Assembly (NCBI GenBank): GCA_026008535.1
Contig: BRKX01000014.1
Span: 52,935,006 to 52,999,005 of the forward strand
From: Perilla frutescens
Taxonomy: Eukaryota; Streptophyta; Magnoliopsida; Lamiales; Lamiaceae
Reading direction: 5' to 3'
Length of the DNA: 64,000 nt
Shown here: positions 30,278-42,580 of the stretch, piece by piece
Numbering within the stretch: position 1 is the first letter of the stretch
How the letters are laid out: the number at the start of each line of letters is the position of its first letter
Translations under genes and position numbers: made by a program
The notes under the pieces: generated by a model
Told to the model about the DNA's origin: nothing
Database searches by the model: none
What the model saw: only the letters and a program-made list of their open reading frames with translations

Positions 30278-32671
30278 AACATGAGTTTTTGCTTTTGCGG
30301 AAGCTAAGAAATATCAAAAGAAATAGTACGATGATCAGGGGTTAAGACGAGGCAAGACAACGGGTTAGCTACAAAAGAACACATATAAGCCCCATCACAG
30401 CTCATCGTCTCCACGCTCCAGCTCATTGTCCTGAAAACATTTGAGAAAATATTTGGGCTGAGTACTAATGTACTCAGTGGGTTTTCTGAGAAAAATCAAG
30501 TTATCAAAAGCATTTGATAAAATAATTATCTGTGAGTATGCAGATGAATCTTAGAAGGTTTTGTAAAGGGAAATGCATCTAAGTTCATCAAAACGTTTTA
30601 CATGAATGTGTTCACCAGTAAACCCTGAAGTGAACCTTGATCCATCAGTAAACCCTGAAATGGATCCACTCACCAGTAAACCCTGAAGTGAGCTAAGTAC
30701 GACACCTGCAACCACCACTACATCATCATGCGCAATTACTGAGTAAACCCTCAAGGTAATTAAAAGTTCTTTTAGCTGAGAACAGCAAGGGATTGGGTGC
30801 GACTCAAACCAAGCAAGACTGTAGCTACTCACATTGACACAGCGCTGGTATATGAGACTCCGACAACCACAGCAAGCAGAACAAATCATTTTACACAGAT
30901 AATCATATATGCACATTTGTTTCAAAACGAGCTTAATAACTCAAACATAGCATTTTGAGAAAGATAGTATATGCCCACCTTTTGACTATAATATTCGAAG
31001 CTTTTCAGTTTCTACGGAATCGAGCAACACCACAATGATTACATCTTACGGAAAATGATCTACAAGTATCAAAATTCGTCTTAGAACCTTCACGAGGTCA
31101 AGACTATCGCAATTACATTGTTTCACATGCTCGTCGGTTAAACCGACCCAAACTAAACCTTAATAGCTTAGCAATTGCCTACCCCGACAATCAATAATGG
31201 TTCAAATCTCAACAATACTAATTCACATAAATGAGACTCAGCAACATCATAGACCTATGGGAGTTTATTAAAACAAAACGACCCTTTTAAAACACATTTA
31301 TCTCATTCGAGCATAAATCGAACACTTGGCGTGCGATTATAAACGACATAATTTAAATCCATCGTCAAAACCGATCTTAGTTCAAGGTTCCTCACAACCC
31401 TAGCTACTAACTGATAATGACACTCCTTGGCATCATTCAAGGAGTTAAAATATCTTTTTAAAACCGATTTCAAACAAGGGCGATTTGAAAACTGAAAATT
31501 TGTTGAGCAATCTGCACAACAACTGACTTTGATGATTTATCAAAATTTACTCAGGAGGAATTAGGGTCTGGGCCCTATACCATTAGAAATCCACTTAAGT
31601 CTAGTTTCTGGAACACTTTTCGGTGACTCAATACGATAACTAACGAAAAAGTTATAGCCGATTTACTGGAAGGAAGCAAATCTGTCATGAATTTCCGAAA
31701 GAAAAACATATGACCTGACTTTGCCGATTTTTCATAATTTACTCAGAACGAATTAGAGACTGAGAAATATACCATTTGAAAGCCACGGAAGTCTAGTTTT
31801 CGGAAAAATTTACGGTGTCTCAATCCGACATCTAACGAGAGAGTTATGTTCGTTTTACCGAAGGGTGGCAAAACTGTCGACCCGCGCGCGCGAATGCGCG
31901 AACTTAAATGAAACTTCATAACAATTATCATACTCGATACACAAGCTTTTATCACATCAAAACACATCTCAAAACTCAACTAACATGCTTGCACATAACC
32001 AATTCATTTCTAAATCATTAAACATCATTTGAAACACCAAAATCCACACATATAATTCTTAAGCTTAAATATATCATCATTTTCAAAAATACCTTTGTAC
32101 AACAATGGAGAGAAGCTTTAGGAGGTTGAAGATGGTTGGATGAATCTTTGATTATGGCTGCAACTTGAAGTCCTTGCCTTACTTTCTCTCAAAAATTTGT
32201 GTGGAAAATGAAGAAGTGAATGGAAGAAATGAAGAAGAATGGTGAAGAAGAAATTTCCATTTACTATTTGGGAAAGGGGGAAATGTGGGAGGCATGGAGA
32301 AAAGTGATGGGAGGTATGGCCTCCCATGACTTGGGAGTTGACTAGGCAAAATACCGGGTTTAAATACCGGTTGTTCGGTTAACGTGATATTTTCCGTCTC
32401 CTGAAAAATCCCAAATTGGACCAAAACGGAAGAAATAATTCATTGATTTTAAAACCATAGATTAAACACATTTTCTTAAATATTTTAAATACGCCAAGTG
32501 ACACAAATCGATAAATCGATTAATACTCATATTAAAATATATTTCGATTCTCATCGATACGACACATTGCAAGTTCGGTTAAACCACCGAATTACGGAAA
32601 TTTTAAAATGACGCGACTCCCATAGTCTATGATTACAATTAATTATAAACAAAAAGGTTCGGGGCACTACA
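30091..32671 (-). repeat. Tekay/Del-like 5' LTR (about 2.58 kb)
   Basis: Minus strand starts TGTAGTGCCCCGAACC at 32671 and ends GGACCGGGGCGCTGCA at 30091. It holds a (TA)n run at 30245-30275 and the conserved GAGTACTAATG...ACTCAGTGGG and AGCTACTCACATTGACAC blocks shared with LTRs A-C. It abuts copia leader sequence at 32672, so it may have inserted into that copia element. Confidence 0.85.
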
Positions 32672-33108
32672 TTAGGAAAGGTGTTCTAGAGTGAATTCTG
32701 GTGATCTGCCCGCCTTCTGCTATATTTTTCCTTCTCCTATGGTTGTTGGTTTTGTGCTTTTGTTATTCTTGTGTTGTTGATCTCTCTGTGGAGAAATCTG
32801 TGTGGAACTCTGTGCTGTGAGTCCCTGTGAACTGACTGTAATCTTTTAAGTCAGTTGTTTCTAGACTGAATCAAGTGTGGGATTGTCCTGATTGAACCCC
32901 TGCTCCACAGATCAATCTGTGCTGAGAACTGGGCTAGCCTCAGCACTTTAATCCCCGGACAACTTGTTTTCAGTGTTTTGGAGTTAATCTCCTGTGTTTT
33001 TTGTTGTGTTACCTGCCTTTTGGGCTCTTCTATGGGTATTTTGCTTGGTTCCCTGAAGTTCTGTGGTGTTTTTCTTGGTTTTCTGTTGTCTCTGTGATTG
33101 ATGTCATC
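32672..33108 (+). other. Copia leader region
   Basis: TG/CT-rich sequence, stop-rich upstream of about 32998. The frame open from 33001 is read here as leader up to ATG 33109, because the gag-like sequence MNNLNMVPFNGRDDF starts there. Confidence 0.5.
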
Positions 33109-36100
33109 ATGAATAACTTGAATATGGTTCCTTTTAATGGAAGAGATGATTTTCAGGACTGGAAAACCAAGATTGAATGTATTTTGACAAAAGAAAAAAT
33201 CAATAAAGCTATTTCTACAAAAATTGATGCTTCTGTGAAAGATAAAAAGTTACATGAGATGAATGATAGTGCTAGAGCCACAATTTTGTTAAATCTGAGT
33301 AGTACAGTGGTTAGAAAGGTGTCCCATCATAAATGTGCTAAAGAGTTGTGGGATAATTTGATTACTTTATACACTGCAGCCTCTGAGGAATCTGTGTGGT
33401 CTCTGCAAAACCAATTTATGTCTTTTCAAATGGATGCTTCAAAAGATATTGATTCTAATATGGATGATTTTTATAAATTATTGCAAGATTTGAAACTAGC
33501 TGGTGATGATTCTCTTGAAAAATATGCTCCTCAAGTGTTGCTTGGTTATATACCTGAGTCTTTTGCTGAAATAAAATCTACCCTCAAATATGGTGGTTCA
33601 AAAGTGAATTGTGATATGATTGTTACTGGCTTAAAGGCTAAAGAGAGTGAAATGAAAAAATTGAAATCCCAGCCTTTGCATAATGAAATCATGTATGTGA
33701 ATAGAAACCATAATAGAAATCATCATTCTGGCTTTAGTAAGCCCCTGAATCCCGAAAACCCAAGTGTGATTGCTGCAGAAAGACATATGAGAGAACAAAA
33801 TCAACATCATCTTCAGAATTATGCTCAGAACAACCATAATCATGCTCAGAATCATGCTCAGAATCATGCTCAAAACCACAATTTTGATCAAAAGCCTAGA
33901 AAAACTTATTGGAATTGTGGTAAACTTGGTCATTTCTCTAATAGATGCAAAATGCCTAAAAGAAACAAGGTTTATGAGCCCAAACAGGATGCAAACAATG
34001 TGTATGATGATGATGGCATTTATATGGTTCATGATGTGTATGATTTCCAATTTATCAATTATACCAATGTTGTTTCCAAAAATGTGCATAATAATGAGTG
34101 GTTGATTGATTCTGGATGTACTTTTCATGGCACACCTTTCAAACACATGTTCCACAATCTGCATTATATTAACTCAGGACATGTTGCATTGGCTGATGGT
34201 CAAAACTGTGAAATCCTTGGAAGAGGTGATATATGTTTAAAATTTGAAAATGGAAGCATGTTAACTCTCAATGATGTCAGATATGTGCCTCAACTGAAAT
34301 TTAGCCTGCTCTCTGTGTCTAAGATTGCTGACAACATGCTTGATGGATCTGTGAATTACCTGAGATTTAAGTTTGAAAAAGATTCTATGCTCTATTTCAA
34401 TGCTCCTAGAAAAGGAGATCTGTATGTTGTTCAAGCTGAGTCTGTACCCCTGCCTATTGTTAATTATGTGCAAAAAGATAAAACTAAACTTTGGCATGAT
34501 AGACTAGGGGATATGAGTAATAAAGGGCTTGAAATTCTGCATCAATCTGGTGCTTTTGGTAATGATAAAATAACAAGCTTGTCTTTCTGTGAGCCTTGTG
34601 TTTTGGGTAAACATCATAAAGTGCCTTTACCTGTTACTATACCATATCCGAGGAAGCATGTTAGTTCTGTGATATTGAAATATCTGCATGCTGATGTATG
34701 GGGCTCCTCTAAGGAGCCCACTCATGGTGGTAATGTGTATTTCCTGTCTATCATTGATGATTTCTCCAGAAAAACATGGGTTTTCTTGATGAAAAATAAG
34801 TCTGATGTTTTCACAAAATTTTCAAAATGGGCTATAGAAATTCAGAATCAAACTGGTGAGAAAATCAAATGTCTAAGAACTGATAATGGATTAGAATTTT
34901 ACAGCCAAGCTATGGATAGTTGGTGCTCTATAAGAGGCATCAAGAGACATAAGTCTGTGCCTTACACTCCTCAGCAAAATGGAGTAGCTGAAAGAATGAA
35001 TAGAACTCTTCTTGAAAGAGTTAGGAGTCTGTTAATTTCATCTGGTCTAAGAAAACAATTCTGGGGTGAAGCTCTTATAACTGCATGTTATCTTATTAAT
35101 AGATCCCCCTCTGTTCATCTGCATGGAAAATTACCTGAATCTGTATTCTTAAACAAACATGTGTGCTTGAATAATCTGAGAATTTTTGGGTGTGCTGCTT
35201 ATGTGCATCAAAATTTGAGTAAACTTGAACCTAGAGCAAGAAAATGTGTTTTCCTTGGATACCCAGAAGGTGTAAAAGGGTATAGACTTTGGGATAAAAG
35301 TGTGCCCGGTTTTAAATCATGCATAAGCAGAGATGTGTTGTTTAATGAACTTGATTTTTCATGCCTATATGAAACCTCACCTTCTGCTACTCCAAGTCAG
35401 GTAGAGAACTTGCAGTGCTTGAATCAAAATCTTTATGATTTTTTATTTTCTCCTGATATTCCTAATAAGGTGGATGACTCCACTCCTGTCCCTTCTGAGC
35501 TTGACATGCAGAACAATGACAATGAAAACATGTATGTGACTGATGATATTGATTTAATGACTCTATTTCTCATAATGATTCTGAAATTCAACCTACTAAT
35601 AATATGAATGTGTCAGACACTGAGAATAGTTCTAACTCTGAATCTGAACCTGAAAAATGCTCCAGAACCTGTTCATGAACATGAGAACTTGAGTAATTAT
35701 CAACTTGCTAGAGATAGATCTAGAAGAACTGTGAGATTGCCTGCAAGATATGATGATTACAACTTGTCTCTATATGCTTTCAATGTGTTCAGTAATGTTA
35801 ATAAGTTTGAACCTAAAACTTTCTCTGAAGCTGTGAACTCTCGTGAGTTTGAAAAGTGGCTTGATGCTATAAATTGTGAAATCAAATCTCTGCATGATAA
35901 TAACACCTGGATTCTTGTTGAAAAACCTGAAAATTGTTCAGTTGTTGAGTGCAAATGGTTGTTCAAAATTAAGCAAGAGATTGATAATATAAGATACAAA
36001 GCCAGACTTGTTGCAAAGGGTTTTACTCAGAAAGAAGGAATTGATTACAATAAAATTTTTTCTCATGTGGTCAAATTTAAAACTGTTAGAATTATGCTTG

Positions 36101-37366
36101 CTTTGGTTGCTCATTTTGATTGGGAGCTTAAGCAGATGGATGTGACTACAACTTTCTTGCATGGTGAACTTGAAAATAATATCTACATGTATCAACCTGA
36201 GGGTTTCATTGATAAATCTTTTCCAAATCATGTCTGCTTGCTTAAAAAATCCTTGTATGGGATGAAGCAATCTCCCAGATAGTGGAACATTAAATTTGAT
36301 AAATGTATGCAAAGCATGAACTTTATTAGAAGCAAATTTGATCATTGATTGTATTACATGCAAACTAAATTGCCAATGTTTCTCTTGCTATATGTGGATG
36401 ATATGCTCCTGATTAGTCCATGTCTGAAAACTATTAAACATGTTCAGAGCTGCTTATGTGCAAGTTTTGATATGAAAGATCTTGATGATGCTAGAAAGAT
36501 CCTTGGCATGAACATTGACAGAGATAGGAAGAATCACACGCTTGTGCTGCATCAAACAGCATATGTTGATCAAGTATTAAAGAAATTTAACATGGAAAAC
36601 TGTAAATATGTCTCTGTTCCCCTTGCATCTCATTTTGTGCTGAGTAAAGACCAATCCCCTAAAAATGAGTCTAGAATAAATGATATGCAAGATATTCCTT
36701 ATGCTAGTGCCATTGGTTCTGTAATGTATTTAATGATTAGCACTAGATCTGATATTGCATATGTTGTCTCTTGCTTGAGTAGATATATGGCTAATCCTGG
36801 GCAACCTCACTGGGAAGCTTTAAAATGGCTTCTAAGATATTTGAAAGCCACCATGACTAATGGTTTAACCTTTTCTAAATCTACTGATGGTGTGAAATGT
36901 GTGGGATATGTTGACTCTAATTATGCAAATGATAGAGATCATAGAAAGTCAACAATTAACTTCTTATGTGTTTACATTATGTGGGGCTTGCATAAGCTGG
37001 AAATCTCAATTACAGAGTATTGTTGCCTTGTCCTCTACTGAGTCTGAGTATATTGCTGCAACTGAGGCTGTGAAAGAAGCCTTTTGGCTCAATGGTGTTC
37101 TTACTGAAATAAAATTCATTGATGATAAACCATTGGTATATTCTGACAGCCAATCTGCTATACAATTGTACAAGAACCCTGTGTTTCATGACAGGACCAA
37201 ACACATAGATGTGAGATTCCATTTCATCAGAGACATTGTTGAAAAGGGTGAAGTGTTGCTGGATAAAATTCCTTCAGAATTCAACCCAGCAGATATCGGT
37301 ACCAAATGTCTTCCAGTTGCAAAGCTGGAGGCCTGCAAGAGATTCCTGCAAATGGATCTTGGTTGA
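33109..37366 (+). pseudogene. Copia gag-pol polyprotein, multiply mutated
   Basis: Domains in order: gag (FNGRDDFQDWKTKIE to about residue 200), an Asn/His-rich stretch, CCHC knuckle, protease (WLIDSGCTFHG), integrase (HADVWG, TDNGLEF, GVAERMNR: catalytic D, D, E present), RT (KARLVAKGFTQ, LLLYVDDM) and RNase H (DSNYAND, SSTESEYIAATEA). Faults: the first knuckle Cys reads Tyr (TAT 33907-33909). The second His of the integrase zinc finger reads Asp (GAT 34510-34512). A pair of compensating frameshifts lies at about 35557 and 35655 around TGA 35605. TAG at 36280 and TGA at 36346 interrupt RT, and a frameshift at about 36950 separates the two parts of RNase H. The stop is at 37364-37366. It would have made the whole replication machinery but is dead. 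Confidence 0.9.
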
Positions 37367-38425
37367 ATTCTGAGGAAATTGATGGTATTCCAGGATACCT
37401 GATCTGCCTTTCAAGGGCACCTGTGACCCCTGGTTGTTATTTACCCTGTTGGTACTATGCTAGGTGCAATCTAATCAATGATAGCCATTCAATGGCAAGA
37501 GATGGATTGATTTGGGTTGGTCTCTAGTGTTGAGACTGAGATAAATACGCAGAGTGTTTATCTCTCCCTCTCATACTTTTTCTTTGTGATGAGTATAAGT
37601 AAAAAGGCTATGATGATCAACTCCAAAAGATGGCAAGAACTTCCTTAGTGACACAAAAGACCAATGTGCCAAAGGTGGATATGTGGAGATTGGCCCATTG
37701 CTCTTTTATCTCTCATGGCCCATTACCCCATTTCTTTTACAGCCCAGTTGATGGCCCAGTTACTGTTTAACCTAACTTTCCTTATATGATTGATTAACCC
37801 TACTTTTCCTAATCTGATCACTTCCTCTCTCTACTCAATCCCTCGCGCCCCTTCATCTCCTTTAAGCCCTACCTCTGATCTCTTCACCGATTAAGCTCTG
37901 TAAAGCCTTCTTCTCCGTTCTTTGGCCGGAATCCTGTGTCTTTGGGTTCCTGAGTGGCTGTGCTCTGAGATTGAGTGTGAGCCTTACCCGTGAGAGTGAT
38001 TTAGAGGGCTTCATTGCCTGCAATCCCACTGTTCAACTCCTTTGTGGCTTGAGTCTGTGTCGCCGGAAGTTGTATAGTAGTGCCCCTGACAGGAAGATCT
38101 GGGCCAAGTATCTTTGAGACACAACCATTCTTCAATCTTCATCTCTCTACTTTTTTGTTTATCCTTTTATCTTTACAGATCTTCATAGTGTCTGCTTCTG
38201 CTGTGACTATTGTATGAATCTGCAATGTTCTAACTATATTTGTGTTTGCAGATACTATCACTTGTGTTCGAAGCCCTAGTCTGTGACGAATCTATACTCT
38301 GAGACTATTTTGATTGACCAATTCCTCAAGATCTTGTTCCTAAGCCACTTGAGTGGTCGTGAGGCAAACAAAAGGAGTTGGGAACCAAGCGGTGAACCCC
38401 CGACTAGACTGATACCCAATAGTCG
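37367..38425 (+). repeat. Copia 3' untranslated region and candidate 3' LTR
   Basis: A purine-rich AAAGGTGGATA at about 37671 is followed by TGTGGAGATTGGCCC at about 37682, a typical copia polypurine tract and LTR start. A plausible end is AATAGTCGACA at about 38425. Without a second LTR copy these limits are provisional. Confidence 0.4.
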
Positions 38426-39315
38426 ACACTTCTCGATCTTCTAATTCTTGATTTGGAATTAATCCCATTTTAGTATATCGGCATATCAGAGAATAAAGAG
38501 CAAACGTTCAACCTTTATAAAATGAAATGAAAAAAGATTGTTATTGAAAGCAGACATAAAATAATATTAAGAATACACAATTATAATACATTTGTGAAGA
38601 ATGGATTTTCGAAACCATTCATTCATAAACGACACTTCTATTTTGTCGAATATTTCGTCTGAAATTAATTGTAGATATTTTTAGTTTTTTACATTTTTGC
38701 TGTAACATATAAAAAAAATTATTAAGTCGAAGTGATCATTTATGCACATGCATGGTTAGAAGATCGACAACTATTTACTAAATTGATGAAATATAACCCA
38801 TCTCTAATATCCATGTTAATATATTTTTAGCATGACGCTTTTTATTTTGTCCATTATCGAAAAAATTGAAAATTCAAATCAAAGCCACGTGTACTTGTGA
38901 TTACACCTTAATTAATAATGCATAAATTAATATAATTAGCAACGTCCTTAATAGAGGATTAATTAATTACTGAAATGTTAAAATATTTAATGTGAGCAGA
39001 TTCACATAGCCGTCTTAATGTTTCTTTGAGAAAATAATATCTAAACAATTTTAAAATAATGGACCCAATTATTTTTTTTAATATATGTGTGACAACTCAG
39101 AAACATTAATAGTGCGACAACTCATATAAAGAAAAAATATTATAGTATATAATTATCAAAATAATTATTCTCTAAGTTTCAAAAAGATTATGTTTTAGCC
39201 TATAAATTTTGTTGCAAATTATTTCATATTTTATATTTTTTAATACTTTCTCCTAATTTTACCCCTATAAAATCTCTTTCATTAAATATGTTGAGAAAAT
39301 TAAGGAGGAATATAG
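38426..39315. other. AT-rich spacer
   Basis: No gene, RNA or element recognised. Confidence 0.4.
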
Positions 39316-39718
39316 CACTTGAGATCCTCTAGCTAGTCCCAATTTCTATGTGCCAACTGTGTACCAAACCTCAAAAATATTACCTTTTATTTTATTTTTT
39401 TCTTCAATTTTAATTTCTTTTGGTTTATTATAATTTTACATTATTATTTAGGGTTTATCCCACCCAATTAGGGTTTATAATTATTTTTTAATATTTAATT
39501 TTCACTTTTTAGTTAATATAATTAATTTTTGGGGTTAATTATTCCAAACTTAGGGTAAATAATTTTTTAAAATTTCAATTTTTAGCAATAAATATTAATT
39601 ATTATTAGTTATTATATAACAAATTTTATTTTTATAAAAAAAATATTATTAATAATATATAATTTTAATGTTGGCACACGGTTGGTACATAAAGTTGGGA
39701 CTAGAGGATCTCTACTCC
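39316..39718. mobile_element. MITE with 8-bp target duplication
   Basis: GAATATAG occurs at both ends (39308-39315 and 39719-39726). Left arm CACTTGAGATCCTCTAG...TATGTGCCAACTGTGTACC and right arm (reversed) GGAGTAGAGATCCTCTAG...TATGTACCAACCGTGTGCC are inverted copies. The interior is AT-rich with no ORF. An 8-bp duplication suggests hAT-related mobilisation, though 9 bp (Mutator) cannot be excluded. Confidence 0.7.
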
Positions 39719-39726
39719 GAATATAG

Positions 39727-40160
39727 AGGCATAAAGATCTCTCTAAGAGATAAATTAAGATATATAGGAAAATATCACTTCATAGGGAGAGAATGTAAAT
39801 TTGTCACATTTTTTAATTTTTAATTTTTGTTGCAAAACTTAAAACATCAATCTTTATGAAAATGAGATCAAAAGTAACTAATTCATATAGCAAACTTTAA
39901 ATTAACATTAGAGGATCCATATATAAAAATTTATTCGAGTTCAACCAATATATATATATATGTATATATATTTAATACATACATGTTATATATCAATTTG
40001 AGATATGAAAGAAAAATTCAATTTAGGAAATTAATGAGTGAATATTGATATATCATCATATGTATATATACTTCAATTTTCTGTTGTTTTCAATGAAAAT
40101 TTTATTAAAAAATAACTACAGCGTAACAAAAAAACAACGTAATAAAATAAGTCAAGCATG
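39727..40160. other. AT-rich spacer
   Basis: Contains a TA-rich run at about 39950-39972; nothing else recognised. Confidence 0.4.
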
Positions 40161-40167
40161 ACAACTT

Positions 40168-40277
40168 TATGACTTACTTGGTAGAGTGCGTAGATAAACT
40201 CGTGGTTCGATAATCACGAGTTCGAATCCTCACCAACTAACGTCTCATTAGACCCTATTGCATTAGATTGTAAATTT
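40168..40277 (+). mobile_element. tRNA-like sequence, SINE or tRNA relic
   Basis: GACTTACTTGGTAGAGTGCG resembles a pol III A box, and AGTTCGAATCCTC about 45 bases later is a good B box. Between them CGTGGTTCGATAATCACG can fold as an anticodon-like arm. The downstream sequence runs exactly up to the end of the HAK/KUP exon at 40280. A SINE inserted into the pseudogene is the favoured reading; a decayed tRNA gene is possible. Confidence 0.4.
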
Positions 40278-40279
40278 AC

Positions 40280-40789
40280 GTAGCGTCGCCATTGTCGTTG
40301 GCGTGTAGAACGATGAGGACATACTTGATCAACAGAATCAACGTTATTATGTACAAAATCAACGACAAAACTCCGGTGATATCCTCGTTGTGTTTGATTC
40401 TGTCGGTGAAAGTGCTCGAGAAAAGGTACAACGGCGACGTGCCGATGTCGCTGTACACCACTCCGATGCTGTGGAACGCTAACTGCAGCACCGCCGCCCA
40501 CCCGACAGCGCCGCCCTACCATAAAAGAAAGAAAGAAAAATGGTTAACCATGCACCGCAGAGCAAGAACGGAGAAAGACACGGGGGAGGAGTGGAGAGGG
40601 ATTCCGGCTAACCATGGCGGCGGCGCCGTGGTAGTGGCTGCCGATGCTGGCGGACTCGATGTCGAATGAGTCGACGCGGCGGAGCTTAGTCCATGAGAGT
40701 TTTCTCCCGTTGAGTGGTTGCGTGGTTTGCTCGTCTTGGTTAATTACGACGTCGTTAGTGTTTGATTGTTCTCTCGGTTGTGTTAAATT
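40280..40789 (-). pseudogene. HAK/KUP potassium transporter fragment, exons 1 and 2
   Basis: Exon 1 (40789-40613) encodes NGRKLSWTKLRRVDSFDIES and ends ATG before a GTTAGC donor. A 97-base intron (40612-40516) ends TTTATGGTAG. Exon 2 (40515-40280) encodes VLQLAFHSIGVVYSDIGTSP, SSTFTDRIKHNEDITGVLSL and a membrane span, ending HANDNGDAT. This is the N-terminal start of the K+ uptake permease of the HAK/KUP/KT family at the plasma membrane. The first-helix motif normally reads GVVYGDIGTSPLY; here the Gly is Ser. The frame upstream meets a stop at 40790 with no ATG, and the remaining exons are absent, so it is a truncated gene copy, not a working gene. GC content is high compared with the flanks, as for an exon. 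Confidence 0.85.
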
Positions 40790-41038
40790 TTATTTAAGAA
40801 AAAGATATATAATACTATCCGGCCAGACTCTTCTACCTAGAAAATTAAAGCATATTAATAATTGTTCAATTCACATTTCTTAATAGTTTAATCATGATAA
40901 TCATATAGTATGATGTTGCAAATTAATATCCTTGCAATATACATTAATATGATGCCACAACATAATATTATGGATTATTATTGACTATATATATATATAT
41001 ATATTATAGCATGTGTAAATACAATATATATAAGTGGG
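40790..41038. other. AT-rich spacer with a short (AT)n run
   Basis: AT run at 40984-41005; no gene seen. The transporter promoter is not recognisable. Confidence 0.4.
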
Positions 41039-41730
41039 AATATATGGAAGTAGCCGGTCAAACTTTTAAAAGATTTATTTTAGCCAGTAACTTTTAAACA
41101 TATTTTATTTGGCCAGAATTACTATATTACCCCTATATTTATTTTTAACCTATTTCAATTCCCCCATCTATTCAACCGCCCGCCATTCACATTTCAGATT
41201 TTGAAATGAGATTTTGAAAAAAATTCTCTCTCTCTCTCTTCTACATCTCATCTTCTTCAACACTAATGGAATCTGCAACACTGAAAATTCAAGCGAAGAT
41301 TTCTCCAGATTCAAGCCATCAACCTCCGAAAAATCGTGTGAAGATCTCTCTCTCCATATTTCTCCACCAACGAGCCGTCGACTTTGAAAATTCAAGCGAA
41401 GAAATAGAAAATCATTCCCCAACATGTGTATGTTTCAGATCTAATTATTAATAATATTGTTAGATTGTTAGGTGTTTTTTTTTTAAGTTTGATTTGGGGA
41501 AAATTTGATTCGAAGAATATTGTTAGATTGTTAGATGTTGTTTGTTTTTGAAGTTTGAAGTTTATTTCTACACATAATAGACATGCTTTGACAATAAAAG
41601 TACCACTAATATAGTTGATGTTTGAAAATCTGGAAAAAATGAAGTATTTCTGCAACTTTCGTAAAATCTGGAAAAATGATGTTCTTAACTGCGTGCGAGC
41701 CCTGCGCGCATGCTCGTGCGGGCACGCCTT

Positions 41731-42290
41731 GTGCGCGCATGCTTGTGGGTGCAGTTAAGAAGAAAATCGTGCGCACCTGAGGCCAAATTATCAACAGTTG
41801 TTCTGCCGATGCACATAAATTATCAATCGATGTCATGCCGATAGTATGCCGATGTGTTCTGCCGATATATGCGCGCGCGTGCTTACTTTGTGCGTGCGCG
41901 CGCTTACTTTGTGCGCACATGCCTTATGCACGCATGCTTGTGGGCGCCCACAAGAAGAAATCACGCGCACCTGAGGCCAAATTATCAACAGTTGTTCTGC
42001 CGATGCACATAAATTATCAACCGATGTCATGCCGATAGTCCGTCGATGTCTGCGCGCTCACTTACTTTGTGCGCGCATGCCTTGTGCGCATGCTTGTGGG
42101 CGCAGTTAAGAAGAAAATCACGCATACTTGAGGCCAAATTATTAACAGTTGTTCTGCCGATGTATAAAAATTATCAACCGATGTTATGCCGATAGTCCGC
42201 CGATAGTCTGCCGATGTCTGCGTGCGCGCATGCCTTGTGCGCGCCGGGTTTTGCGCGCACTTAAGAACAATCCAGCGCGCAGTTAAGAAC
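41731..42290. repeat. Three tandem units (about 200, 157 and 155 bases), GC-rich
   Basis: Units start near 41731, 41931 and 42088. Each contains GCATGCTTGTGGGCGCAG, then GAGGCCAAATTAT, AACAGTTGTTCTGCCGATG, AAATTATCAACCGATGT and several TGCCGATAG words, and ends in alternating TGCGCGCGTGC-type sequence. Minus-strand open frames through it are by-products of the repetition. Confidence 0.85.
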
Positions 42291-42369
42291 AAAATCATTT
42301 TTTTTTGTAAAAGTCGAACTTAATTGCTCACTGCACTAGCTCGACATGGACGAAGTATGACGAGAACTA

Positions 42370-42580
42370 TGGTCCAAGAAATGAAGATCAACGATGAAGA
42401 TGAAGATCGACAATGAAGATGAAGATGAAAAGCAGATATGAAGATAAAGATCGACGATGAAGATGAAGATCGACGAGGAAGATGAAAAACAAATCTGAAA
42501 ATGAAGATGATGATCGACGATATTTTAATTCTCTTTCTGAAGATGAAAACAGGTCTAAAGATGAAGATGAAGATAAAAGC
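42370..42580. repeat. GAAGAT/GATCGACGA-rich imperfect repeat
   Basis: Dense repeats of GATGAAGAT with interspersed GATCGACGA words. Confidence 0.7.

Larger units (their letters stand above)
27311..32671 (-). mobile_element. Tekay/Del-type gypsy element, 5' half
   Basis: Minus-strand order: 5' LTR 32671-30091, tRNA-Met primer site 30087-30076, about 950-base leader with a minisatellite, gag-protease and the start of reverse transcriptase, then loss at about 27350. RT core, RNase H, integrase and 3' LTR are absent. LTR termini differ from LTR A (TGTAGTGCCCC against TGTAATACCCC), so LTR A is not its partner. Confidence 0.8.
32672..38425 (+). mobile_element. Second Ty1/copia element
   Basis: Leader 32672-33108, gag-pol 33109-37366, and a 3' region with a candidate LTR. 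The 5' LTR was not found; a gypsy LTR adjoins the leader instead. The lineage is not assigned; it differs from the Sirevirus-like element in sequence and has no extra ORF after pol. Confidence 0.72.

Noticed and set aside
20414..32671. One large Tekay element with LTR A and the 30091-32671 LTR as its pair
   Set aside because: Their termini differ (TGTAATACCCC against TGTAGTGCCCC) and general similarity is low outside the conserved blocks; they are different families.
33631..34164. 177-codon minus-strand frame opposite copia gag
   Set aside because: Antisense shadow with Met/Ile-rich text arising from Asn/His codons.
41606..42298. Three minus-strand frames repeating DNLCASAEQLLIIWPQV
   Set aside because: Direct by-product of the tandem minisatellite; units are not multiples that keep one frame and the amino acid text is low-information.
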